64,000 bases of DNA from Nitratireductor indicus C115 (GCF_000300515.1 NZ_AMSI01000003.1:186001-250000), one strand, 5' to 3'; positions 49,110 through 59,528 are shown, counted from the stretch's first letter. Program-made: numbers and translations. The notes: a model not told the origin generated them from the sequence alone.

Positions 49110-49658
49110 ATGAATGGGCACCACATCTTCGAGACGGAATTCGGGTTTTGCGGTGCAGGCTGGTCCGATGCCGGGCTCACTCATTTTGTCTTGCCCATGC
49201 CCCATCCCGGCGGTGCTACCGAGCGTCTTGCAAAGCATATGCCTGCATCCGCAGCAAGAATGCCCACAGGCGCCATAAACGATCTCATTGCCGCCGCCAC
49301 CCGTTATTTTGCAGGGAACCGGGAGGACTTTTCGCACTATCCGGTCGATCTGTCAGGGCAAAGCCCATTTCACACCTCTCTCTATCTGACCATGCGTGAA
49401 CTCGCTTATGGTGAAACCACGACCTATGGAATGCTCTGCGCCAAGGTCGGTCATCCCACGGCCACACGCGAGACTGGTGTCGCCATGGGGCGCAACCCGA
49501 TGCCGCTGATCATCCCGTGCCATCGGGTGCTTGCGGCTGGCGGCAGGATCGGCGGCTTTTCCGCCCATGGCGGCCTGGATACGAAGCGGCGCATGCTGGC
49601 GCTTGAAAATGCCCGTTCCCCGAACCCAATATCGGATCAGGCATCCTTCAGCTTCTGA
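49110..49658 (+). CDS. ogt: Methylated-DNA--protein-cysteine methyltransferase
   Basis: A 182-residue suicide DNA-repair protein removing O6-methylguanine. The acceptor is C137 in the motif PCHRV, within RNPMPLIIPCHRVLAAGG, and the preceding helix has TTYGMLCAKVGHP. The short N-terminal domain lacks the Ada Cys-rich region, so it is an Ogt-type and not an Ada fusion. No regulator is adjacent. Confidence 0.92.
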   Translation: MNGHHIFETEFGFCGAGWSDAGLTHFVLPMPHPGGATERLAKHMPASAARMPTGAINDLIAAATRYFAGNREDFSHYPVDLSGQSPFHTSLYLTMRELAYGETTTYGMLCAKVGHPTATRETGVAMGRNPMPLIIPCHRVLAAGGRIGGFSAHGGLDTKRRMLALENARSPNPISDQASFSF

Positions 49659-49896
49659 GGCAGCAAGCTCTTCAATGGACAAGGCACCGGCCAACTAGCG
49701 CATTGGTTGCAAACCTTCCCTTGCGTCGTCTGACAAGACACGCATAATTAACCACTGTAAGAACCGATTCTTCTCATGGTTGTGCATAGCGTGAACAGCC
49801 ATGATGTTGCCGCTAATCAGTCAAGTTCTCGGCGGCTTTTCGGTTCAGCGTCAGGCGTGTTTGCGGGTTTTGCCAAACAACCGATAGAGCGTTTTA

Positions 49897-50172
49897 ATGC
49901 GTCACAGCGCTGACAGCGACATCAAGAATCGTCTCGTGGAGCCGACGCCCATGATCGCGGAAGTCATGCGGCTCATGGCTTCCGGCGTCGAGAAAGATCA
50001 GGTCGCCGTGGAACTCTCCCGTATTTTCTACGTCGATATCGATCTGCTGAACGCCGTATTACGCGCCATGGACAAGCGCGAACAGGTCTTGCAAGGCCTC
50101 AAAAGAGCGGCCTTGGAAAAGCGAAAAGCACAGGAAGCGACCTTGCCGGACAGAAAGGCTGCGGCCGCCTGA
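49897..50172 (+). CDS. Small protein of unknown function
   Basis: A 91-residue soluble, helical protein: IAEVMRLMASGVEKDQVAVE suggests amphipathic helices, and the tail is Lys/Arg/Ala-rich. I recognise no family. It lies 238 bp after ogt and 152 bp before another small gene, with no visible operon partner. The start is chosen as the only early ATG; the ribosome-binding site is weak (GAGC). Coding is supported by a codon pattern similar to its neighbours. Confidence 0.6.
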   Translation: MRHSADSDIKNRLVEPTPMIAEVMRLMASGVEKDQVAVELSRIFYVDIDLLNAVLRAMDKREQVLQGLKRAALEKRKAQEATLPDRKAAAA

Positions 50173-50324
50173 TCGCTGTCCGATGCGAGCCCCAAAACCG
50201 ACGCTTACCTAAAATTGCAACGAAGCGGATCACTCAATCGATACACATCATCGGTAGAAACACCTCCATTCAATACAACCTGTCATTCGACAGGCGGCTC
50301 AACCAAAGATGGGGGTAATCAATA

Positions 50325-50897
50325 ATGCTCGGCAGCATTCTCAGTCCGCTTTTCGGCGGTTCCAGCAACCGTTCGCCGTCGACCGCCGGTTCCAATCAGG
50401 AAACCGCGCCGGTAAACCTTATCGATGCGCAGGAACCCGTTGAAGAAACCTCGGAGGTTCTTCTTCCGCCAACAGAAGAAGAGCAAGGCGAAACACCTGC
50501 AAGAAACGAGGATGAAACGGCTCCTCCGCCCCAGCAGACAGGAAACGCGAATGCCTCCGCGGCTTCGTCTACGGGCGCAGCCGCCTCGTCCGCCGGAACT
50601 GCCAACGCCAGCAAGGCGGTCAACGCGACCGCTGCATCGGCAAAGACGGCTGAAACCGCCGCAAATGAAGAGGCAACGCCTTCGGATTGGGCACGCGAGG
50701 CGGCTTTGGCGACCCAGCGGAACGAGCGCCTGGCTTCCATGATCCAGCAGATGAGCCAGCCGGAGGCTGCCGGGAACCTGGCTCTCATGCGCGGGCGTGA
50801 AAGCTCGGGCACCGATCTGCAATCGGTCCTTTCCGCCTATCGCGAAAACGGCGAAGGCAATCCGGCAGACTTTGGCTCCGATCTTCAAGCCGCCTGA
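50325..50897 (+). CDS. Low-complexity protein of unknown function
   Basis: A 190-residue protein. After MLGSILSPLFGG comes an acidic then Ala/Ser/Thr/Asn-rich, probably disordered stretch (residues 25-125), ending in a helical segment with RNERLASMIQQMSQPEAAGN. A GGGGG-containing ribosome-binding site precedes the ATG at 50325. It lacks a signal peptide and membrane segment. Family unknown; a scaffold-like or secreted-without-leader role cannot be judged. Confidence 0.6.
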   Translation: MLGSILSPLFGGSSNRSPSTAGSNQETAPVNLIDAQEPVEETSEVLLPPTEEEQGETPARNEDETAPPPQQTGNANASAASSTGAAASSAGTANASKAVNATAASAKTAETAANEEATPSDWAREAALATQRNERLASMIQQMSQPEAAGNLALMRGRESSGTDLQSVLSAYRENGEGNPADFGSDLQAA

Positions 50898-50918
50898 TAT
50901 CGCTAAAACATTGCACTG

Positions 50919-50956
50919 AAAAAACACTCGCCGCCTGATCGAAAGGTCAGGCGGCG
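50919..50956 (-). terminator. Terminator of the EAL pair
   Basis: On the minus strand CGCCGCCTGA pairs with TCAGGCGGCG across an 8-nt loop and is followed by AGTGTTTTTT. It is 46 bp after the last stop of the EAL genes. Confidence 0.8.
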
Positions 50957-51002
50957 AATTCGCAAGAAAAAAGCCTCTTCCCTGCACCGAGTGCCGAAAG
51001 CC

Positions 51003-51857
51003 TTACCGCAGAGGAATGATGACCTTCTCCGGGTCCCGGAAAAACTGGGAAATCTCAACGGCCTGGGGGTCGAACACCGTTCCCGCGCGCACCGGCCTGC
51101 CAAGCAGGTAACCTTGAACGAAATCGGCACCGACCGAGAGTGCAACATTCAGCTGCGCCTGCGTTTCGATGCCCCTGATCAGCACTGCCGCGCCATCCCC
51201 CTTCAGGCCCGCAATCAGTTTTGTCAGAAGCCGCACCGCGCTTTCAAAGCCCGCGATGCGCCGAAACCACCCGCCATCGATCTTCACCACTTCGGGGCGA
51301 ATGCGTTGAATACGGTCAAGAACGGAATGGCCGGGCCCGAAATCGTCCACCGCAAGCCTGAAACCCGCGGCCCGCATGGCACGTGCAAGACTGTCCGGAA
51401 CATCATCCTCAAGGACATCGCGCGCGATGAAACCGCAAACGACAAGCCTCGGATCGAGTTCCACCTCTCCTGCCCGTTCGGCCAGAAAGTCCATCTGGGC
51501 AAACGCATCCCCGCGCTCGCCGGGCTTTCCCGCTTCGCAATTGAGATGCAGCATAAGCCCCTCAATGCCGAGGTGATGGTAATTGCCCATATGCAGCGAT
51601 CGGCACAGCGACCGGACCGGGCCGAGCTTCTCCGGTTCGACTATTGAAAAGAAGGTCGCCGGCTCCACCGGCTCGAAATCGATCAAAGGCTGCACGAAGC
51701 CCTCGACGCCGTGTGGAGCCAGAACATCGCCCGCAACGGCATAGATCGGCTGGTAGGCTGTCTTAAGATGAAATGAGCCATACCGCCCGGTTTCGATGCC
51801 GATTTCGTCCACCAGGACGGAGCCGCCCGGCAGGCCGGGCACATTGGAGACAGTCAT
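51003..51857 (-). CDS. Degenerate EAL-domain protein
   Basis: A 284-residue protein made almost entirely of one EAL domain without a sensor. The catalytic EAL motif is replaced by EGF (GVEGFVQP), and the metal-site loop reads DDFGPGHSVLD. Such degenerate domains usually bind nothing or bind cyclic-di-GMP and act by protein contact. It lies 4 bp downstream of another variant EAL gene, clearly in one operon. Probable loss of phosphodiesterase activity is inference from the missing Ala-Leu. Confidence 0.85.
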   Translation of the reverse strand: MTVSNVPGLPGGSVLVDEIGIETGRYGSFHLKTAYQPIYAVAGDVLAPHGVEGFVQPLIDFEPVEPATFFSIVEPEKLGPVRSLCRSLHMGNYHHLGIEGLMLHLNCEAGKPGERGDAFAQMDFLAERAGEVELDPRLVVCGFIARDVLEDDVPDSLARAMRAAGFRLAVDDFGPGHSVLDRIQRIRPEVVKIDGGWFRRIAGFESAVRLLTKLIAGLKGDGAAVLIRGIETQAQLNVALSVGADFVQGYLLGRPVRAGTVFDPQAVEISQFFRDPEKVIIPLR

Positions 51858-51861
51858 CGGC

Positions 51862-52818
51862 TCAAATCCCGCGCCGGCCGAAAACCTTCGCCGGACGAGC
51901 CCCCTGGCGGGAGGGCTGCTCCTGGGGCGGTGCCTGAACTGCAGCCGGCGAACGCTCCACCGTCACATCCCGTGGCCGCGCGGATGGCGCGGAAGCGACT
52001 GTGGGTCGCCGTGCGGCCGCTTCTAGCGCGGCGCGAAATTGCTGGAAGGCCAGCGGAACGATCTGGGGCCGTGCAAGGGCAAACCCCTGCACCATCGAAA
52101 CCCCGCATTGTTCCGCCGCTTCAAGCTGCTTGCCGTTTTCAATGCCTTCAAACACTGTTCGGATCCGCTTGGCGGAAAATTCCGCCACCATATCCGTAAG
52201 CAGGCCGATCCCGGGTCCCGTGCCGAGCAATTTCCCCGTCCATTGGCCGTCGAATTTCACGATATCCGGCCCAAGCGCCTCGATACGGCGCATGTCGGAG
52301 CTTTCAGCACCGAAATCATCAACGGCCACACGATATCCGCACGCCTTCAGTTCGGTCACGAAATCACGCAATGGCCGCTCTGAGCGGGTTTCCTGTTCGG
52401 TGATCTCGCAGACCACGCGGTCGGCGGAGAGTCCGGCCTCTTTCAACACAAGCTGCGTGTCGCGCAATGCGCTTTTGACCGCATCTTCGTCGATCAGATG
52501 GGAAGGGTCGAAATTCACGAAAAGCGTGGCTGTCGGATCGAGCCCAACACCCGCATTGAGGATATGGACCGTGCGCGCCAGGGTTTCCACATGGAAACGG
52601 TCGACATCGGGAACGCTTGAAAAGAAGGCGCCCGGACTGACCGGCGTCTCATTTCGAAAAGGTCTCACCAGCCCCTCATAGGAAGAGGGTCTCAGGCGAC
52701 CGTCACGAAAGGAAAAAATCGGCTGAAAGGCACTCTTCAGCGTGTAGGCACCCCAAATGCCTACCGCTGTTCCATCTTCCTTGCGGATGATGTGAGCCAA
52801 GCCAATGCTGCGCGCCAT
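51862..52818 (-). CDS. Variant EAL-domain protein
   Basis: A 318-residue protein with an EAL domain (residues 20-245) where the motif is EGL (SYEGLVRPF), with ITEQET and DDFGAESSDMRR present, followed by a Pro/Ala-rich disordered tail (about 60 residues). The ATG at 52818 is chosen because GGGAAG lies seven bases upstream; a GTG 36 bases earlier is less likely. It is the first gene of a two-gene EAL operon. Activity is uncertain. Confidence 0.85.
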   Translation of the reverse strand: MARSIGLAHIIRKEDGTAVGIWGAYTLKSAFQPIFSFRDGRLRPSSYEGLVRPFRNETPVSPGAFFSSVPDVDRFHVETLARTVHILNAGVGLDPTATLFVNFDPSHLIDEDAVKSALRDTQLVLKEAGLSADRVVCEITEQETRSERPLRDFVTELKACGYRVAVDDFGAESSDMRRIEALGPDIVKFDGQWTGKLLGTGPGIGLLTDMVAEFSAKRIRTVFEGIENGKQLEAAEQCGVSMVQGFALARPQIVPLAFQQFRAALEAAARRPTVASAPSARPRDVTVERSPAAVQAPPQEQPSRQGARPAKVFGRRGI

Positions 52819-52971
52819 TCCTGCGCTTCCCAAACCTGAGTTTCTGAAGGGCACAGTCGCATCAAACGCGTTTATTGGCCGTTAATGACTTTCAATAAGG
52901 TCCAGATACGGGTTCCGCCTTGCGATTTTTCGCACTTTCGGACATGAAGGGACACGCTGATATCAGCGTAG

Positions 52972-54201
<1,230 letters not shown>

Positions 54202-54221
54202 AGCCAGCTAAAAAATATTCC

Positions 54222-54258
54222 TTGCGCCGCAAAAATTCTTTTGCGGCGCAATACTCTT
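54222..54258 (+). terminator. aatA terminator
   Basis: A perfect 13-bp stem (54222-54234 with 54239-54251) around a 4-nt loop ends in TACTCTT. It lies 20 bp after the stop codon. Confidence 0.8.
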
Positions 54259-54296
54259 AACGCCTCTTAAACGTTCCCTCTGTCTTTTTCTTAGCC

Positions 54297-54361
54297 AGAA
54301 AACTTGGCCGGCAAGATTGGCCAAAGGGTTTGGCCAATGGGCTTGGCTAATGAGCTTGGGG
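54297..54361 (+). repeat. Five degenerate 13-bp tandem repeats
   Basis: Successive units such as AAAGGGTTTGGCC, AATGGGCTTGGCT and AATGAGCTTGGGG run from 54297 to 54361, immediately before the GGDEF-EAL gene start. The shared core is CTTGGC/TTTGGCC. It could bind a regulator or be replication slippage; spacing of 13 bp is not a full helical turn multiple. Confidence 0.55.
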
Positions 54362-54374
54362 AGACGGCGGGGGC

Positions 54375-55910
54375 ATGAGCATCCTCTCCACCGTGCGGCG
54401 CAACGGCGGCCGCGTTTATGTCGGAGTTCAGGCGCTGCTCGTTTCCGGGACGACGATGGCTGCCGCCGCCTATTTTATGGCGGCGCGCGAAAGCACCATG
54501 ACCAACTGGCTGCTGTTTGCCTGCCTCGTGCTGAGCGCAGCCGGCTTGAGCCTTCTGGAATATCTCAAGCGCACCGTTTCCGACCAGCTCAAGGACGCTG
54601 TGCGCATCGAGACCGAGCGTCACAAGCTCTCCGAAACGGATCTCCTGACTGGAGCGCTCACCCGAGGACGGTTTCTCGACGAACTGAACGCGAGTATCGG
54701 GACATTGTCCAAACCGCGCCGCATCATGCTTCTGCTGGTCGATCTCGATCACTTCAAGCAGTTGAACGACGGGTTCGGCCACAAATTCGGCGACGAGGCA
54801 CTGGCCCATCTGGTGGCCTGCGCCAGGCAGTGCTTTCCCGATTCGACCATCGGTCGGCTGGGTGGTGACGAGTTTGCCATATTGATGTACGGCAACGACC
54901 TTTCCCGCTGCCGCTCGCGCGCTCAAAAACTGCTCACCATGCTTCAGAACGGACGGGCCTGCGAAGGCCATCAGGTGCCGCTCGGTGCTTCCATCGGCAT
55001 TGCCGTGGCCCCTCAGCATGCAAGCAGCCACAAGGAACTGCCGCTCCTTGCCGATCTGGCGCTCTATGAGAGCAAGGGGGCGGGCCGCGGGTGCGTGACG
55101 GTGTTCGACCCGGAGATGCTTTCCGAGAAGCGCCAGAGGCGTTTTCTCGAACGCGAGTTGCGGGCCGCGGTGTTCCTGAACGAACTTGAACTTCATTATC
55201 AGGCCGTCACCGACACGGATCGAAATTGCGTCGCCGTCGAGGGACTTCTGCGCTGGCGTCACCCCGTACGCGGCATGATTTCGCCCGCCGAATTCATTCC
55301 CGTTGCTGAACGTTCAAGCCTTATCGACATGGTCGGTGAGTGGGTTTTCCGCCGCGCCTGCCTCGATCTTCACAATTTTCCCGGAATCCGCATAAGCATC
55401 AACGTTTCGGGCGAACAGCTCAAGCGCGACAGCTTCGTCAATGTCTTCGAGAACGTGCTTCTGGAGACCGGCGCAAACGCGAACCGCTTCATCCTTGAAA
55501 TAACGGAAACCGTCGCGACCGCAGCCACGCCCGAGATCATCGCCCGTATCGAAAGACTGCGTGCCATGGGTTTCCACATCGCGCTCGATGATTTCGGCAC
55601 CGGCCATTGCGGCTTCAACTACATCAAGACGCTGCCCATTGATGCCATCAAGATCGACCGCAGCTACATCCGCAATCTTGGCAGCGACCGTATCGCGCAG
55701 GTGTTCGTTTCCGCGCTTACCCAGATCGCTCGCATCCAGGGCCTTGTAATCGTGGCGGAAGGCATCGAGACGGAAGAGGAGTTTGCCCTGGCGCGTGCGG
55801 CCGGCTGCAACCGCTTCCAGGGTTATCTTCTCGGACGCCCGCAACCGCTTGCTTCCTTCCGCCAGTCTTCCCACCGCCTTCCCCGCCCCGAGCTCGCTCT
55901 CATCGCCTGA
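54375..55910 (+). CDS. GGDEF-EAL protein (cyclic-di-GMP turnover)
   Basis: A 511-residue protein with two N-terminal hydrophobic segments (about residues 17-36 and 45-62), a GGDEF domain with intact GGDEF at 163-167, and an EAL domain in which the motif reads EGL (E289-G290-L291) but with ITETV and DDFGTGHCGFNY retained. Diguanylate cyclase activity is likely; the EAL half may be weak. It is the fourth c-di-GMP gene of the window. A 13-bp tandem repeat lies directly upstream. Confidence 0.92.
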   Translation: MSILSTVRRNGGRVYVGVQALLVSGTTMAAAAYFMAARESTMTNWLLFACLVLSAAGLSLLEYLKRTVSDQLKDAVRIETERHKLSETDLLTGALTRGRFLDELNASIGTLSKPRRIMLLLVDLDHFKQLNDGFGHKFGDEALAHLVACARQCFPDSTIGRLGGDEFAILMYGNDLSRCRSRAQKLLTMLQNGRACEGHQVPLGASIGIAVAPQHASSHKELPLLADLALYESKGAGRGCVTVFDPEMLSEKRQRRFLERELRAAVFLNELELHYQAVTDTDRNCVAVEGLLRWRHPVRGMISPAEFIPVAERSSLIDMVGEWVFRRACLDLHNFPGIRISINVSGEQLKRDSFVNVFENVLLETGANANRFILEITETVATAATPEIIARIERLRAMGFHIALDDFGTGHCGFNYIKTLPIDAIKIDRSYIRNLGSDRIAQVFVSALTQIARIQGLVIVAEGIETEEEFALARAAGCNRFQGYLLGRPQPLASFRQSSHRLPRPELALIA

Positions 55911-56115
55911 GGCCCCTTGCCCAAAAGCCAAAGCCGTGTGACGATATTTTCAGGAAAAATCGGCGCAACGGCATGAGGCATGTCAGGCACGGGTTTCCGT
56001 GAGGAGTGGAGCACCCCGGCCGCCCATAATGGGACCTTGGTCAAAACGCCGAACCTCGCGACGGCCGCAGGGCCGGCCGCCGCTCATGGAAACGCGTGAG
56101 AGGAGGCCGATTGCC

Positions 56116-58164
56116 ATGGGAAAACGCTCAGGTGCGAGAGCAACGGGACCGAAATGCATTGCCATTGTCGGTCCCTTCGCAAGTGGAAAAACCACACTTC
56201 TTGAAGCGCTTCTGGAACGCACGGACGCCATCCAGAAGCAAGCGCCGACCGGCTCGGGATCGACCGTCGGGGATCATTCGGCAGAAGCCCAGGCACACCA
56301 GATGAGCGTGGAGGCTTCCATTGCCACCACCCGTTTTCTGGATGAGAGCATCACCTTCGTCGATTGCCCCGGTTCGGTGGAATTCGCGGCCGAAACCGAT
56401 CCCGTTCTGGCCGCCGCCGACCTCGCAATCGTGGTGACCGAGCCGGACGAGCGCAAGATTGCCGCCCTGCAGCTGATCCTGCACAAACTCGATGCGCTCG
56501 GCATTCCGCGCATGATCTTCCTGAACAAGATCGAAAACGCCACGATGGGCGTGCGCGACATGCTGAAAATCCTTCAGCCGACCAGTTCCGTGCCCTTGTT
56601 GTTGCGCCAGATACCGCTGCGCAAGAACGGCATCGTGATGGGGTCCATCGATCTCGCGCTGGAGCGGGCTTATATCTATCGCGAGCACGCCACCAGCGAG
56701 ATCGCTCCAATCACCGACGACGACAAGGCGCGCGAGGTGGAAGCCCGCTTTTCCATGCTCGAAACGCTGGCCGACCACGACGACGCGTTGATGGAACAAT
56801 TGCTCGAAGAGATCGAACCCCCGCGTGACGCCATCTTCGACGATCTTGCCGCGGACCTGCGTGAAGGCACGGTGACCCCGGTCCTGATCGGCTCGGCAGA
56901 AAAGGGCAACGGCATATTGCGCCTTCTCAAGGCCATCCGCCATGACGCCCCCGATATCGAAGCCACACGCGCAAGGCTGGGTCTCGAAGACAGGGGCGAA
57001 ACAGCGATTCAGGTCTTGAAGACGATCCACACTCCGCACGGAGGCAAGCTTTCGGTATCCCGCATCATGACCGGCACGGTCAATGACGGCATGGAACTGC
57101 GTTCTTCCGCCATCACGGCCAAGGTCTCGGGCATTTACGATCTTCTGGGAAAGACGCAGAACAAGCGCCCGGCAGCCGCAGCCGGCGAGACTGTCGCCCT
57201 CGGGAAGCTCGACGAGGTGCGGACCGGCGATACGCTGACCGGGGCCAAGGCTGCAATACCCTCGCTGGCCGGCCTGGATGGTGGGCAGGCGGTGTTTGCC
57301 GTGTCTTTGCGTCCGAAGGAGCGCAAGGATGAAGCCAAGCTCTCCCTGGCCCTCCAGAAGCTGATGGAGGAGGATCCCTCCCTGTCGCTGGAGCAGCGGC
57401 AGGAAAGTGGAGAAACGATCCTGTCCGGTCATGGGGAGATGCATCTGCGCGTTACGCGGGAGCGCCTTGAAGGCAAATATCAGATTCCCGTCGAGGCAGG
57501 CGCGCCCTCGGTGCCTTATCGCGAAACGATCCGCAAGAACGTTACCCAGCGCGGGCGTCACAAGAAGCAGTCTGGCGGACATGGCCAGTTCGGTGACGTG
57601 GTGCTTGATATCAAGCCCTTGCCGCGCGGCAGCGGCTTCGAGTTCACCGACACGATCACCGGCGGCGTTGTGCCCAAGCAATATATTCCCTCGGTGGAGG
57701 CTGGGGTTCGCGATTACCTGAAATGCGGCCCCCTCGGCTTCCCCGTGGTGGACCTCACCGTCAATCTCGCAGACGGCTCCTATCATTCGGTCGATTCCTC
57801 CGACATGGCCTTCCAGCTCGCCGGACGCCTCGCCATGAAGGAAGGCATGCCAGGTTGCAGCCCCGTGCTCCTGGAACCGGTGCTGAAAGTTGAAATTCAC
57901 ACACCATCGGATGCGACCGCCCGCGTCACGGCGATCGTTTCGCAGCGCCGTGGACAGATTCTCGGCTTCGACGCCCGTCCCGGCTGGAGCGGCTGGGATG
58001 TGGTGGAGGCGATGTTGCCCGAAGCCGAGATTGCCGACCTGATCATCGAGTTGCGTTCCGCGACCGCAGGCGTGGCGAGCTATCGGGCAGCTTTCGACCA
58101 TATGGCCGAACTGACAGGGCGGCTGGCGGACGATGTCCTGAACGCTCAGGGAAAGGCAGCCTGA
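56116..58164 (+). CDS. Elongation factor G-like GTPase (EF-G paralogue)
   Basis: A 682-residue EF-G-like protein with all five domains. The P-loop is GPFASGKTT (residues 19-27), but the G3 motif reads DCPGS (83-87) instead of DTPGH, losing the catalytic His, and G4 reads NKIE (137-140) instead of NKxD. The C-terminal half has HGEMHLRV and the domain IV loop SGGHGQFGDVV. The ATG at 56116 follows an AGGAGG site. It is not a canonical fusA; a role in ribosome rescue or in special translation is possible but unproven. Confidence 0.9.
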   Translation: MGKRSGARATGPKCIAIVGPFASGKTTLLEALLERTDAIQKQAPTGSGSTVGDHSAEAQAHQMSVEASIATTRFLDESITFVDCPGSVEFAAETDPVLAAADLAIVVTEPDERKIAALQLILHKLDALGIPRMIFLNKIENATMGVRDMLKILQPTSSVPLLLRQIPLRKNGIVMGSIDLALERAYIYREHATSEIAPITDDDKAREVEARFSMLETLADHDDALMEQLLEEIEPPRDAIFDDLAADLREGTVTPVLIGSAEKGNGILRLLKAIRHDAPDIEATRARLGLEDRGETAIQVLKTIHTPHGGKLSVSRIMTGTVNDGMELRSSAITAKVSGIYDLLGKTQNKRPAAAAGETVALGKLDEVRTGDTLTGAKAAIPSLAGLDGGQAVFAVSLRPKERKDEAKLSLALQKLMEEDPSLSLEQRQESGETILSGHGEMHLRVTRERLEGKYQIPVEAGAPSVPYRETIRKNVTQRGRHKKQSGGHGQFGDVVLDIKPLPRGSGFEFTDTITGGVVPKQYIPSVEAGVRDYLKCGPLGFPVVDLTVNLADGSYHSVDSSDMAFQLAGRLAMKEGMPGCSPVLLEPVLKVEIHTPSDATARVTAIVSQRRGQILGFDARPGWSGWDVVEAMLPEAEIADLIIELRSATAGVASYRAAFDHMAELTGRLADDVLNAQGKAA

Positions 58165-58368
58165 AAAGCGAAATCGGCTGATGGCGCCACAGCATTGTGA
58201 ATGGGCGTGATTTTACCAAAGGAGCGGCCCGGGCTAGCTATCATGCAGGCCGGGCAGTGGCTGTCCTGCCGTTCGCGCGAACGGCAGAACAACGCATCAT
58301 CGCGGCCAGACACAAGCACGGCACCTTGCCATCCGCCTGGAGGCACGCACGGTGTCAGGGAGGAATAC

Positions 58369-59346
58369 ATGCCCACAATTCACCGCCGTCCCCGCTGGTC
58401 CGTTTCCGAGCTGGAAGTGACGCCCGAGGCGGCATTTATCGGCCGCAGAACCCTGTTGAAAGCCATGGGTGCGGGCGCTATTGCCGGCTCGGCCCTGCCC
58501 ATCTTGCAGGCAGCCGCCGCAGAGGACGGGAGCGCCGCCGGCAGAACTGCCGATCTCTACCCCGCCGGTCGCAACGATACCTACAAGGTTGAGCGCGCAA
58601 TCACCCCGGAAGACATCACCGGCATCTACAACAATTTCTACGAATTCGGATCCCACAAGCAGATATGGCGTGCTGCGCAATCGCTTGTCACCGATCCCTG
58701 GGCGATCACCATAGACGGAATGGTGGAAAAACCGATCACTCTCGGCTTCGATGAGTTGGTGCGGCGCATGAAACTCGAAGAACGGGTCTACCGTCACCGC
58801 TGCGTCGAGGCCTGGTCGATGACGGTGCCATGGACCGGTTTTCCGCTCGCGTCCCTCCTCGCCTTCGCCCGCCCCCTTGGTTCGGCGCAATATGTGGTTT
58901 TCGAAACCTTCAACGATCCCGGCATGGCCAGCGGCCAGAAACAGGTCTGGTATCCCTGGCCCTACACGGAGGGTGTGACCATGGCGGAAGCGGGCAACGA
59001 GCTCGCATTCCTCGTGACTGGCGTCTATGGCAAATCATTGCCCAAACAGTTCGGCGCGCCGCTACGTCTCGCCCTTCCCTGGAAATACGGCTTCAAGTCC
59101 ATCAAATCGATCCGCAGGATTTCGTTCACCGACAAACGCCCGCAGAGCTTCTGGGAAAAGATCGCGCCTTCGGAATACGGGTTCTGGGCAAACGTCAATC
59201 CAGACGTGCCTCACCCAAGGTGGAGCCAGGCGCAGGAGCAGGTGCTCGACACCGGAGAACGCATACCGACCCTGCTCTACAATGGCTATGCCGAGGAAGT
59301 CGCCTCCCTCTACGCAAGCCTTCAGGATGAAATGCTCTACCGTTAA
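58369..59346 (+). CDS. msrP: Protein-methionine-sulfoxide reductase, molybdopterin catalytic subunit
   Basis: A 325-residue MsrP (YedY), a periplasmic repair enzyme for oxidised methionines. A Tat signal carries the twin Arg (GRRTLLKAMG, R26-R27), the molybdenum ligand is C145 in RHRCVEAWSMTVPW, and the closing region has WKYGFKSIKSIRRISF. The ATG at 58369 has GGGAGGAA just upstream. The haem partner msrQ is not encoded directly after it, where it usually is; instead a terminator of the opposite strand follows. Confidence 0.94.
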   Translation: MPTIHRRPRWSVSELEVTPEAAFIGRRTLLKAMGAGAIAGSALPILQAAAAEDGSAAGRTADLYPAGRNDTYKVERAITPEDITGIYNNFYEFGSHKQIWRAAQSLVTDPWAITIDGMVEKPITLGFDELVRRMKLEERVYRHRCVEAWSMTVPWTGFPLASLLAFARPLGSAQYVVFETFNDPGMASGQKQVWYPWPYTEGVTMAEAGNELAFLVTGVYGKSLPKQFGAPLRLALPWKYGFKSIKSIRRISFTDKRPQSFWEKIAPSEYGFWANVNPDVPHPRWSQAQEQVLDTGERIPTLLYNGYAEEVASLYASLQDEMLYR

Positions 59347-59387
59347 GGGCGGATGGGCAGCCTGCTGAAACGCCGGAAGATGAGATC

Positions 59388-59420
59388 AAAAAAAAAAGCC
59401 GGATCACGAAGACCCGGCTC
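59388..59420 (-). terminator. Terminator of the small RNA
   Basis: On the minus strand AGCCGG and CCGGCT enclose a loop with TCTTCGTGAT and are followed by about ten T residues. It is the 3' end of the predicted small RNA and does not serve msrP on the other strand. Confidence 0.85.
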
Positions 59421-59521
59421 AAGTCATTGGAAGTGCCATATAGGCGAAACCTCCAGAGGGGAACACTCGCGGGGGCAAATGGGAGGAGAACACCCCCGGG
59501 AGTGCCCCTCATATGGGCAAT
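59388..59521 (-). ncRNA. AbcR-like (alpha-r15-type) trans-acting small RNA, predicted
   Basis: A leftward RNA of about 130 nt fits between a promoter near 59530 and the hairpin/T-run at 59388-59420. It folds as an outer stem GCCCATAT/ATATGGC, a long GC stem (GAGGGGCACTC with GAGTGTTCCCCTC) and an apical loop with the anti-ribosome-binding sequence CTCCTCCCATTTG. It lies downstream of a VtlR/LsrB-type LysR gene beside trxB, the place of abcR2 in Brucella. The assignment rests on structure, loop and synteny; no family search was run. The start point is an estimate. Confidence 0.65.
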
Positions 59522-59528
59522 GCCCGCC

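Noticed and set aside
59388-59521. 6S RNA or SRP RNA in the gap after msrP
   Set aside because: The conserved SRP loop GGAAGCAGCC is absent and the 6S central bubble is not formed. Neighbourhood and loop sequence fit AbcR better.
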